NCBI GenBank assembly: GCA_964355545.1
Contig: CAYHEK010000026.1
Location: 1-18,882 of the forward strand
Reading direction: 5' to 3'
DNA from: JAPLGE01 sp964355545
GTDB lineage: Bacteria; Bipolaricaulota; Bipolaricaulia; UBA7950; UBA9294
Length of the DNA stretch: 18,882 bases
Shown: positions 13,425 to 18,882 of the stretch, in pieces
Layout of the letters: every line of letters starts with the position of its first letter
How positions within the stretch are numbered: the first letter of the stretch is position 1
Program-made: the position numbers and the translations under genes
The notes under the pieces: generated by a model
Seen by the model: only the letters and a program-made list of their open reading frames with translations
Told to the model about the DNA's origin: nothing
Databases searched by the model: none

Positions 13425-15467
13425 GTGACCGCGAACCTAGATCTGTTCTCCTGGCTCGATGACCTGAATCCTGAGCAGCGCCGCGCCGTCACCCACGGGG
13501 AGGGGCCGCTCCTCGTCGTCGCTGGCGCGGGGAGCGGGAAGACGAAGACCCTCGCCTGCCGCGTCGCCTACCTCCTCGCTCAAGGGGTGGCGCCCGGCCG
13601 GATCCTCCTCCTCACCTTCACGCGGCGGGCGGCGCAGGAGATGCTCCGTCGCGCCGCGGCGACGAGCGAACGCAGTGGCCGAGCGACCGGCCGCGTGTGG
13701 GGAGGGACCTTCCACTCGACGGCGAACCGGCTCCTGCGGATCTACGCCAAGGCCGCCGGCCTCCACCGCGACTTCACCGTGATGGACCAGGGCGACTCCG
13801 AGGACCTCCTCGACCTCGTCCGCCGCGACCTTGGCCTTCAGAGCCGCGAGAGGCGCTTCCCGCGCAAGGAGACCTGCCTTTCTATCTACTCCCGCTCTGT
13901 GAACGGCTCTCAGGACCTGCATGAGGTCCTCTTCGACCACTTCCCCTGGTGCGCCTCCTTTGAGAAGGAGCTGCGCGGGCTCTTCGCCGAGTACGTCAAG
14001 CGAAAGCAAAAGCGGCGGGTCGTCGACTACGACGACCTCCTCCTCTACTGGGCGGAGCTTGTCTCAAAGCCCGACCTGGGCGAGGAGATCGGCGGCCGGT
14101 TCGACCACATCCTCGTCGACGAGTACCAGGACACAAACCGCGTGCAGGCCGCGATCCTCCGCGGCATGCGCCGCAAGAACCACAACATCATGGTCGTGGG
14201 CGACGACGCCCAGAGCATCTACAGCTTCCGCGCCGCGACCGTGCGCAACATGCTCGACTTTCCCAAGGAGTTCCCCGGGACGACGATCGTCACCCTGGAG
14301 GAGAACTACCGTTCGGTCGAGCCGATCCTCGAGACGACGAACCGCGTCATCGCTTGCGCCGCGGAGCGCTACACCAAGGACCTGTGGTCCGCCCGCGGGG
14401 AGGGGGAGCGGCCGAGGCTCGTCACCTGTGGGGACGAGGCCGAGCAGGACGAGTATGTGATCGAGCGGATCCTCGACCACTACGACCGGGGGATCCCCCT
14501 GCGCCGCCAGGCCGTCCTCTTTCGCGCCTCCCACCTCTCCGCGTCGCTCGAGCTTGAGCTTGGCCGCCGGAACATCCCCTACCACAAGTACGGCGGCCTC
14601 CGCTTCCTCGAGGCCTCGCACGTCAAGGACCTCGTCGCCTTCCTGCGCATTGCGGAGAACCCGCGCGACGAGCTCGCCTGGCTGCGGACGCTAGAGCTCC
14701 TCGAGGGCGTCGGCCCGGCGACCGCCGGCCGCGCGATTGAGCACGTGACGAGGCACCGCTACAGCCCTCGTGCCCTCTCGACGTTTGAGGCACCGGCGGC
14801 GGCGCGCGAGGGGATCGCCGGCCTCGCCTCGCTCATGGAGGACCTTGCCGCGGCCGGCCCCCTTCACCCCGCCTCTCAGGTCGAGCGGATCCGCGTCTTC
14901 TACGACCCACTCCTCGAGCGCCGCTACGATAACTCGACCGTGCGGGCGCGGGACCTCGAGAGCCTGGAGCGGATCGCCGCCGGCTACCGCTCGCGCCGCG
15001 ACTTCCTCGTCGACCTCGAGCTCGACCCGCCGACCTCGACCTCCGACCTCGCCGGGGGGTCGCGCGAGGAGGAGGACTTCCTTGTTCTCTCGACGATCCA
15101 CTCCGCCAAGGGCTGCGAGTGGGACGCCGTCTACCTCGTCCACGCGTCGGAAGGGGCCCTCCCCTCTGACTTCGCTATGGGGAAAGACGAGGAGATCGAG
15201 GAGGAACTGCGGCTCGCCTACGTCGCCCTGACCCGGGCGAGGGACTTCCTGTACGTCCTCTGGCCGCTCCGCTCGAACCGCAGGTGGTACGCCTACGCCG
15301 ACGGACAGGGCTACGCGCAGCTTTCGCGCTTCTTCCCCGAGGATGTCCGAAAGACGATGGAGGAGGTCTTCCTTGAGCGGCCGGTCGAGGAGGACGCCCC
15401 CTCGCCGGCGCAGAGCGAGGACGACATCGCCGCGCGGATCCGCTCCATGTGGGAGATCGAGGGCTAG
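13425..15467 (+). CDS. UvrD/PcrA-like superfamily 1A DNA helicase
   Basis: This ATP-driven 3'-5' DNA helicase of the UvrD/Rep/PcrA group has 680 residues, within the group's normal range. All motifs are present: Q motif LNPEQRRAV (14-22), Walker A VAGAGSGKT (32-40), Walker B VDEYQDTN (about 231-238), GDDAQSIYSFR (about 259-269), LEENYRS (about 292), STIHSAKGCEWDAVY (about 555-569) and VALTRARDFLYV (about 600). It should act in mismatch or excision repair or in clearing replication blocks. The GTG start has no clear ribosome site; there is no other start codon back to the in-frame stop at 13389, so it may rely on coupling to the preceding small gene. The C-terminus lacks an obvious extra domain. 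It is flanked on both sides by paralogous small membrane protein genes. Confidence 0.95.
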   Translation: MTANLDLFSWLDDLNPEQRRAVTHGEGPLLVVAGAGSGKTKTLACRVAYLLAQGVAPGRILLLTFTRRAAQEMLRRAAATSERSGRATGRVWGGTFHSTANRLLRIYAKAAGLHRDFTVMDQGDSEDLLDLVRRDLGLQSRERRFPRKETCLSIYSRSVNGSQDLHEVLFDHFPWCASFEKELRGLFAEYVKRKQKRRVVDYDDLLLYWAELVSKPDLGEEIGGRFDHILVDEYQDTNRVQAAILRGMRRKNHNIMVVGDDAQSIYSFRAATVRNMLDFPKEFPGTTIVTLEENYRSVEPILETTNRVIACAAERYTKDLWSARGEGERPRLVTCGDEAEQDEYVIERILDHYDRGIPLRRQAVLFRASHLSASLELELGRRNIPYHKYGGLRFLEASHVKDLVAFLRIAENPRDELAWLRTLELLEGVGPATAGRAIEHVTRHRYSPRALSTFEAPAAAREGIAGLASLMEDLAAAGPLHPASQVERIRVFYDPLLERRYDNSTVRARDLESLERIAAGYRSRRDFLVDLELDPPTSTSDLAGGSREEEDFLVLSTIHSAKGCEWDAVYLVHASEGALPSDFAMGKDEEIEEELRLAYVALTRARDFLYVLWPLRSNRRWYAYADGQGYAQLSRFFPEDVRKTMEEVFLERPVEEDAPSPAQSEDDIAARIRSMWEIEG

Positions 15468-15500
15468 GGCGGTCGTTTCCCTCCTCTTCGCTCAAACGGC

Positions 15501-15506
15501 TACAAT
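15501..15506 (+). promoter_or_regulatory. Possible -10 box for the second small membrane protein gene
   Basis: TACAAT lies 30 bases before the ATG at 15536. The best -35 candidate, TTCCCT at 15477-15482 with an 18-base spacer, is poor. The 68-base gap after the helicase gene allows a separate promoter, but read-through is equally possible. Confidence 0.3.
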
Positions 15507-15535
15507 CACCTCATCCCAGACGGGGGGTGAGGACA

Positions 15536-15919
15536 ATGCGGCTCCTGACGAAGCTCGTGGCCGGCGGAGGAATCGCCGCGTTCTTCTTCTTCAGCTTTAT
15601 CATCCAGATCCTGTGGAACTCGATCGTCGTCGGGCACCTGGGGCTCCTCCGGCCCTTGACCTACCTTCAGGCGGCGGGCCTGTGGTTCCTCGTCATCCTT
15701 TTCTTGGCCTGGACGGGGATCGGGGCGAGCGGCCGACTCTTTTTGCGCTGGAAGAGAGAGCGCGACTGGGACGAGTTCGGCCGCAGGGTAGAATCACGGA
15801 TCAAGAGCGGCTTCGCTCGGTGGGTCGACTCGGAGTCGGACGTCGAGTGGGAGGACCTCGGCCAGAGGATGGAGGAGAAGATCAAGAAGAAGTTCTCCGA
15901 GTGGACGAAGGAGGACTGA
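15536..15919 (+). CDS. Small membrane protein, long paralogue with charged tail
   Basis: The 127-residue protein's first 63 residues repeat the 76-residue protein upstream of the helicase gene (53 identities): two membrane helices, LWNSIVVGHLGLLRPLTY between them, and AWTGIG after the second. It then adds a hydrophilic, probably cytoplasmic tail of about 60 residues (RKRERDWDEFGRRVESRI..., ending KKKFSEWTKED) rich in Trp and charged residues and predicted helical. Similar short anionic/cationic tails occur in the LWNWLMP-type small membrane proteins it resembles. GGTGAGG precedes the ATG by four bases. The PH-like gene follows after 41 bases. Function unknown. Confidence 0.82.
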   Translation: MRLLTKLVAGGGIAAFFFFSFIIQILWNSIVVGHLGLLRPLTYLQAAGLWFLVILFLAWTGIGASGRLFLRWKRERDWDEFGRRVESRIKSGFARWVDSESDVEWEDLGQRMEEKIKKKFSEWTKED

Positions 15920-15960
15920 GGGCGCAAGGCGCGGCCACTCTCGCTGCGCGGGGAGGTGCG

Positions 15961-16446
15961 ATGGACGAGGAGAAGACACTCGGGATCATTCCCAACCTGA
16001 ACCATCGGAAGGGCTTCCTCAAGTACGAGGCCTGCAACCTGATCGTCACGGACCGAAGGCTCATCCTCGCCCTCCTGACGAAGGAGATGGCGAAGGAGGC
16101 GGCGCGGAAGGCGCGCGAGGAGGGAGAGGCGCGCGGCGAGACGTGCCTCACGAAGGCCGTCCACACGCTCACTGCCGGCTCGACCGTCTACGAGCGGTAC
16201 AGGACCATGCACCCTGCGGAGATCCTCACCGAGGCGACCGGGAACTTCGCGATCAACCTAGACGAGGTCCGTTCCTTCCGCGTCGAGAGCGGGGAGGCGC
16301 TCGGGAGTGACGACGCCCCTCACCCCGACCGCCTCATCCTGAAGACCACGGCCGGCAAGCACGTCTTCACCTTCGGGACGAAGAGCCTGAGCGCAAAAGA
16401 AGCGAAGGTCCTCCTCGAGCAGGCGCTCGGAAAGAGCCGCACGTAA
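15961..16446 (+). CDS. PH-like (bPH/GRAM-type) domain protein, function unknown
   Basis: The 161-residue soluble protein has no signal peptide. The segment ACNLIVTDRRLILALL (24-39) is the pattern typical of bacterial PH-like or GRAM-like domains, and later beta strands (FAINLDEVRSFRVES 96-110, DRLILKTTAGKHVFTFG 123-139) plus a final helix (SAKEAKVLLEQAL 144-156) fit that fold. Between them lies a charged helix (KEMAKEAARKAREEGEARGE 41-60) not usual for the domain. Such domains often sit at membranes or bind partners, so it could work with the membrane protein encoded just before it, but that is a guess. GGGGAGGTG precedes the ATG. It ends 37 bases before the convergent helicase gene. Confidence 0.72.
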   Translation: MDEEKTLGIIPNLNHRKGFLKYEACNLIVTDRRLILALLTKEMAKEAARKAREEGEARGETCLTKAVHTLTAGSTVYERYRTMHPAEILTEATGNFAINLDEVRSFRVESGEALGSDDAPHPDRLILKTTAGKHVFTFGTKSLSAKEAKVLLEQALGKSRT

Positions 16447-16465
16447 GTGCGCTCAAGAGAGGATC

Positions 16466-16483
16466 CCCCTTAGAGAGAAGGGG
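16466..16483. terminator. Stem-loop between convergent genes
   Basis: CCCCTT-AGAGAG-AAGGGG forms a six-pair stem with a six-base loop, abutting the stop codon of the leftward DEAD-box gene and 19 bases past the PH-like gene's stop. It can serve both strands. Neither side has a uridine run, so intrinsic termination is uncertain. Confidence 0.4.
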
Positions 16484-17848
16484 CTAGGAAACGCGAACCG
16501 CCTCCACCCACCCCTCTTCTCGATGAGAACCTGATTGCAGGCCGCGGTGTCGAGTATTGATTACGCGCTCTTCACGGCTGGCCGCGTGGCTCTCGCGGCT
16601 TGCGGAGACTGTAGCGCCCGTGGCCCTCGTTCGGACAGGGCTCCTGCGGACCGGGCTTCGCGGGCGGAAAGACCGCCCCGGCCGCAAGTTCGATCGGCTC
16701 CTCTCGAATTGGCCTTCTGGAGAGAAGCTCCCGTAGTCGAAGCCGGACAACCGCCGCCGTTCGATCCGTGCACCCAGCACCTTCTCGATGTCCCGCACCA
16801 TCAGCCCATCCGCCTGCGAGGCAAGCGTGAACGCTTCGCCCGTCCGGTCGACGCGACCCGTGCGGCCGATGCGGTGGGTGTAGCCGTCGACCGTGTTGGG
16901 CATGTCGAAGTTGATCACGTGCGAGATCCCCTCGACGTCGATCCCGCGCGCAGCGATGTCCGTCGCGACGAGGACCTCGTAGCGCCCGTCTCGAAAGCCG
17001 CTGATCGCGTTCAGACGCTGATTCTGTGCCATGTTCCCCTGGAGCGCCGCGACGCGATGGCCCTGCCGTTCGAGCTTCAGAGCGAGGCCGCGGGCGCGGT
17101 GCTTCGTCCGCGTGAAGACGAGCACACGCTCGGCGGGCAGCTCGCGCAAGAGCTTCATCAGGAGGTCCGTCTTGAGACCGTCGGGCACGGGATAGAGAGC
17201 GTGCGAGACGCTCTTCACCGGCGCGATCGGGCCGATCTGCACCGTGACCGGGGCCTTGAGGATGCTGTCCGCAAGAGCACGGATGTCTCTCGGCATGGTC
17301 GCAGCGAAGAAAAGCGTCTGCCGCCTCGTCGGAAGAGCCGCGAGGATCCGGCGAACGTCGGGCAGAAAGCCCATGTCGCACATGCGGTCTGACTCGTCCA
17401 GGACCAGAACCTCGACGTGTGAGAGGTCGATGTCGTGCTCATCCAGGTGATCGAGCAGACGACCGGGACAGGCGACGACGATCTCGGCGCCGCGCCTGAG
17501 CGCCGCGACCTGGGGGACCTTGCTCACGCCGCCGTAGATGGCGACGCTGTGCACCTTGGTGTTCTTGCCTAGATCAACACACGTTTGGTGGATCTGTTCG
17601 GCCAGTTCGCGCGTCGGCGCGACGATCAAGGCGCGGACGTGACGTGACGCGCCCTTGGTCAGACGCTCGAGGATCGGCAGGACGAAGGCCGCGGTCTTCC
17701 CCGTGCCGGTCTGCGCGATCCCCAGTACGTCGCGCCCTGCGAGCACGACGGGGACCGCTTGCTCCTGGATCGGGGTGGGCGTGGTCCAACCGGCCGCCTT
17801 GACGCCGGCGGCAATACGTGGGTCGAGTGAAAACGATTCGAAACTCAC
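16484..17848 (-). CDS. rhlE: RhlE-type DEAD-box ATP-dependent RNA helicase
   Basis: Cytoplasmic RNA helicase acting in ribosome assembly or RNA turnover, often cold-induced; 454 residues. Motifs in order: Q motif F2...TPIQ (25-28), Walker A AQTGTGKT (45-52), PTREL (78-82), CPGR (127-130), LDESDRMCDMGF (150-161), FFAATMP (180-186), then VLVFTRTK, VLVATDIAARGIDV and HRIGRTGR. The DEAD box reads DESD and the SAT motif reads AAT. Residues after about 375 form a basic Arg/Ser-rich tail, as in many RhlE proteins, probably for RNA binding. The GTG start at 17848 has AAGGAGG seven bases upstream. A promoter-like pair lies about 110 bases ahead, leaving a roughly 100-base leader. Codon use looks less uniform than in the genes to the left, so transfer from another lineage is possible. 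Confidence 0.94.
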   Translation of the reverse strand: MSFESFSLDPRIAAGVKAAGWTTPTPIQEQAVPVVLAGRDVLGIAQTGTGKTAAFVLPILERLTKGASRHVRALIVAPTRELAEQIHQTCVDLGKNTKVHSVAIYGGVSKVPQVAALRRGAEIVVACPGRLLDHLDEHDIDLSHVEVLVLDESDRMCDMGFLPDVRRILAALPTRRQTLFFAATMPRDIRALADSILKAPVTVQIGPIAPVKSVSHALYPVPDGLKTDLLMKLLRELPAERVLVFTRTKHRARGLALKLERQGHRVAALQGNMAQNQRLNAISGFRDGRYEVLVATDIAARGIDVEGISHVINFDMPNTVDGYTHRIGRTGRVDRTGEAFTLASQADGLMVRDIEKVLGARIERRRLSGFDYGSFSPEGQFERSRSNLRPGRSFRPRSPVRRSPVRTRATGATVSASRESHAASREERVINTRHRGLQSGSHREEGWVEAVRVS

Positions 17849-17959
17849 TGAGAATCCTCCTTGACTTCATTGAGCCAAGTCGCATTCTCAGCTCGATGAT
17901 GCTCGGCGAATGGGTTTTCTGATTACCTTGACAACCAGATGTTCGCGGAACGAGGGCAC

Positions 17960-17988
17960 AGTATAACCGCTGCGCGCTAGCTGCGCAA
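17960..17988 (-). promoter_or_regulatory. rhlE: Probable promoter of rhlE
   Basis: On the minus strand TTGCGC (17988-17983), 17 bases, then TATACT (17965-17960). The -10 box has five of six consensus bases. The implied leader of about 100 bases before the GTG at 17848 would be long enough for post-transcriptional control, which is known for cold-shock helicase genes. Confidence 0.45.
17969..17986. repeat. Direct repeat in the rhlE promoter spacer
   Basis: GCTGCGC occurs twice (17969? CGCTGCGC region 17969-17975 and GCTGCGC 17980-17986), 11 bases apart and around the palindrome GCTAGC. Spacing near one helical turn between the -35 and -10 boxes would suit a bound regulator, though no known site is recognised. 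Confidence 0.25.
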
Positions 17989-18122
17989 GCTCCGGTTGCA
18001 CAAGGGTCAGACAATGTGCCGCCTGTCAAGCCTCAAGCGCACTTCGTGCACCTAGAGATCTCTGGAACAGCCACCGCCTGCGGGAACCGGAAGCGGCGGT
18101 ATTGGGCGATGTGCCCCTCCGG

Positions 18123-18183
18123 GTGCCAGGACCGCGGCACTGTCATTTCAAGATGTGACCCCAATCGCCTGACCCCAACCGCC
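18123..18183. repeat. REP-like or insertion-sequence end remnant
   Basis: A hairpin (GTGCC at 18123-18127 pairing with GGCAC at 18136-18140) is followed by TGTCATTTCAAGATGTGACC and two copies of a 14-base unit. Read on the minus strand, the TTGGGGTCA...CATCTTGAAATGACA string resembles repeats I associate with REP-type transposases. No transposase frame is present, so at most this is a solo end or scattered repeat. The assignment is from memory of similar sequences, not a search. Confidence 0.3.
18156..18183. repeat. Two 14-base tandem repeats
   Basis: TGACCCCAATCGCC (18156-18169) is followed directly by TGACCCCAACCGCC (18170-18183), 13 of 14 bases identical. It lies 43 bases before the start of the last gene. 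Confidence 0.7.
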
Positions 18184-18226
18184 ATGAAAGGTGTCATGGC
18201 GCTACAATGCACCTGAGGAGGTAGAA

Positions 18227-18748
18227 ATGCAGAGGAAGCATGCGGGAGTACTTCTGGTGCTGCTAATCTCTCTGGCTGTACTCACAACCGGAACTATCGG
18301 TGGAGCCGCCTGTTGGGGAAGCCTAGTGAAAGTAGGAGTTGGGACCGTTGCGTTCACAATCTCGGAACGGACATGGCCTCCAGCGTTTGCAGATTCAGCC
18401 CTCTGGGCATCAGGATGGGTATGGGTATTGGAGGGCTCGATGGGGTTGGAGGCCGGTGTTGCCTATTATGACCTGACGAATATGCGACTTGTTCCTGGAT
18501 CTGGGTACTACGGCGCTCTCATCGTGCAACCACTTTCTGTCGGTGGCCTCACTCTTGGAGTTCGCGTCGGAGTCGTGCTCCACCCGGCAACCCGCTGGAC
18601 ATCGCCGTTTGGCGGCGCCGTAGTCTCCAAGACGTGGAACAACTGGTTGGGGGCAAGCGTCTCGGCTGGCCTTGCAGCAGTGGACCCGGACACACAGAGC
18701 TGGGGGTTGTATCTCTCCATATGTGCGTATTTCTTCATCCTTGACTGA
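18227..18748 (+). CDS. Secreted or outer-surface protein of unknown function
   Basis: The 173-residue protein has a signal peptide (MQRKHAG then LLVLLISLAVLTTG, ending near GGAAC at 26-30; a Cys at 30 after GAA could mark a lipoprotein site). The mature part is rich in Gly, Val, Trp and Tyr with alternating strands (for example GYYGALIVQPLSVGGLTLGVRVGVVL), and ends LYLSICAYFFILD, a pattern like a small beta barrel. I recognise no family. GAGGAGG precedes the ATG at 18227 by four to five bases; an in-frame ATG at 18191 is less likely because it lacks such a site. Codons are less GC-biased than in the rest of the window, and repeat-like DNA lies just upstream, both suggesting recent acquisition. 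The 134 bases after it hold only a short AGGCC-AGGT-GGCCT hairpin (18785-18798). Confidence 0.7.
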   Translation: MQRKHAGVLLVLLISLAVLTTGTIGGAACWGSLVKVGVGTVAFTISERTWPPAFADSALWASGWVWVLEGSMGLEAGVAYYDLTNMRLVPGSGYYGALIVQPLSVGGLTLGVRVGVVLHPATRWTSPFGGAVVSKTWNNWLGASVSAGLAAVDPDTQSWGLYLSICAYFFILD

Positions 18749-18882
18749 GAAGAGGTCAGCCACACTCGTTGTGAGAAATGAGCAAGGCCAGGTGGCCTGC
18801 CCCCCCTCAGACCGGTCCGAGTTGAACGCTAGTGTCGCGTCCGGGAAGTGCGTGACCTAAGGACATCGTCGGCCGTCTTCGT

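Larger units (their letters stand above)
17849..18226. other. 378-base gene-free spacer with promoter and repeat-like sequence
   Basis: This divergent spacer between rhlE and the last gene contains no convincing coding frame. Its left part holds the rhlE ribosome site, leader and promoter. The middle (about 18000-18120) shows nothing I can name beyond short hairpins such as GCAC-TTC-GTGC at 18039-18049. The right part holds a small hairpin, an ATTTCAAGATGTGACCCC stretch and a 14-base tandem repeat that resemble REP or insertion-sequence ends, followed by the ribosome site of the last gene. Confidence 0.6.

Noticed and set aside
18785..18798. AGGCC-AGGT-GGCCT hairpin as terminator
   Set aside because: The stem is five pairs and is followed by a C run, not T, so I do not call a terminator.
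18830..18882. Possible start of an insertion sequence at the right edge
   Set aside because: The GTGTCGCGTCCGGGAAGTG stretch looks like some IS ends, but no partner inverted repeat or transposase is in the window, so it cannot be supported.

Overview
The window comes from a GC-rich bacterial genome with tight gene packing, frequent GTG/TTG starts and many 1-4 nt gene overlaps. Housekeeping genes (gltX, uppP, rsmD, surE, a UvrD-family helicase) point to a bacterial chromosome. An archaeal-looking AbrB-PhoU fusion, an ELGDKT half-size transporter and an abundance of small secreted or membrane proteins fit a deep-branching or candidate phylum (Bipolaricaulota/Acetothermia-like is my guess), but no phylogenetic marker here proves it. 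I found no rRNA, tRNA, CRISPR array or intact transposase.

Layout. 60-1058 (-): AbrB-PhoU regulator, divergent from a five-gene block at 1230-6193 (+): gltX, a secreted TlpA-like thioredoxin protein, a membrane-anchored thioredoxin protein, a NapH-like polyferredoxin and uppP. Every junction in this block overlaps by 1-4 nt, so it is almost certainly one operon. The middle three genes look like an extracytoplasmic thiol/electron relay. 6224-9516 (-): HAD phosphatase, COG2509-type FAD dehydrogenase and anchored C39-like peptidase, probably one operon read leftward. 9622-11025 (+): rsmD (with an altered catalytic motif) and surE. 11022-11297 (-): single-repeat GDT1/UPF0016 protein, converging on surE with overlapping stop codons. 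11420-12339 (+): unknown Cys-motif protein coupled to a ComEA-like helix-hairpin-helix protein. 12353-12889 (-): secreted protein of unknown function.

13161-16446 (+): a small membrane protein, a UvrD/PcrA-like helicase, a second longer copy of the same membrane protein family, then a PH-like protein. 16484-17848 (-): RhlE-type DEAD-box RNA helicase with two unusual motif residues. 17849-18882: a segment with less GC-biased codon use, repeat sequences resembling REP/IS ends, and a secreted protein with no recognised family. It looks like an acquired or accessory edge.

Several sigma70-like promoters can be read directly and share a TTGnCn / TAnAnT pattern (upstream of the AbrB-PhoU gene, the GDT1 gene, the 171-residue gene and the first small membrane protein). 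The AbrB-PhoU promoter argues for a GTG start nine codons inside the longest frame. I see no unambiguous new defence or mobile system. The most unusual items are the coupled redox trio, the duplicated membrane protein around the helicase, and key-residue changes in RsmD and RhlE.
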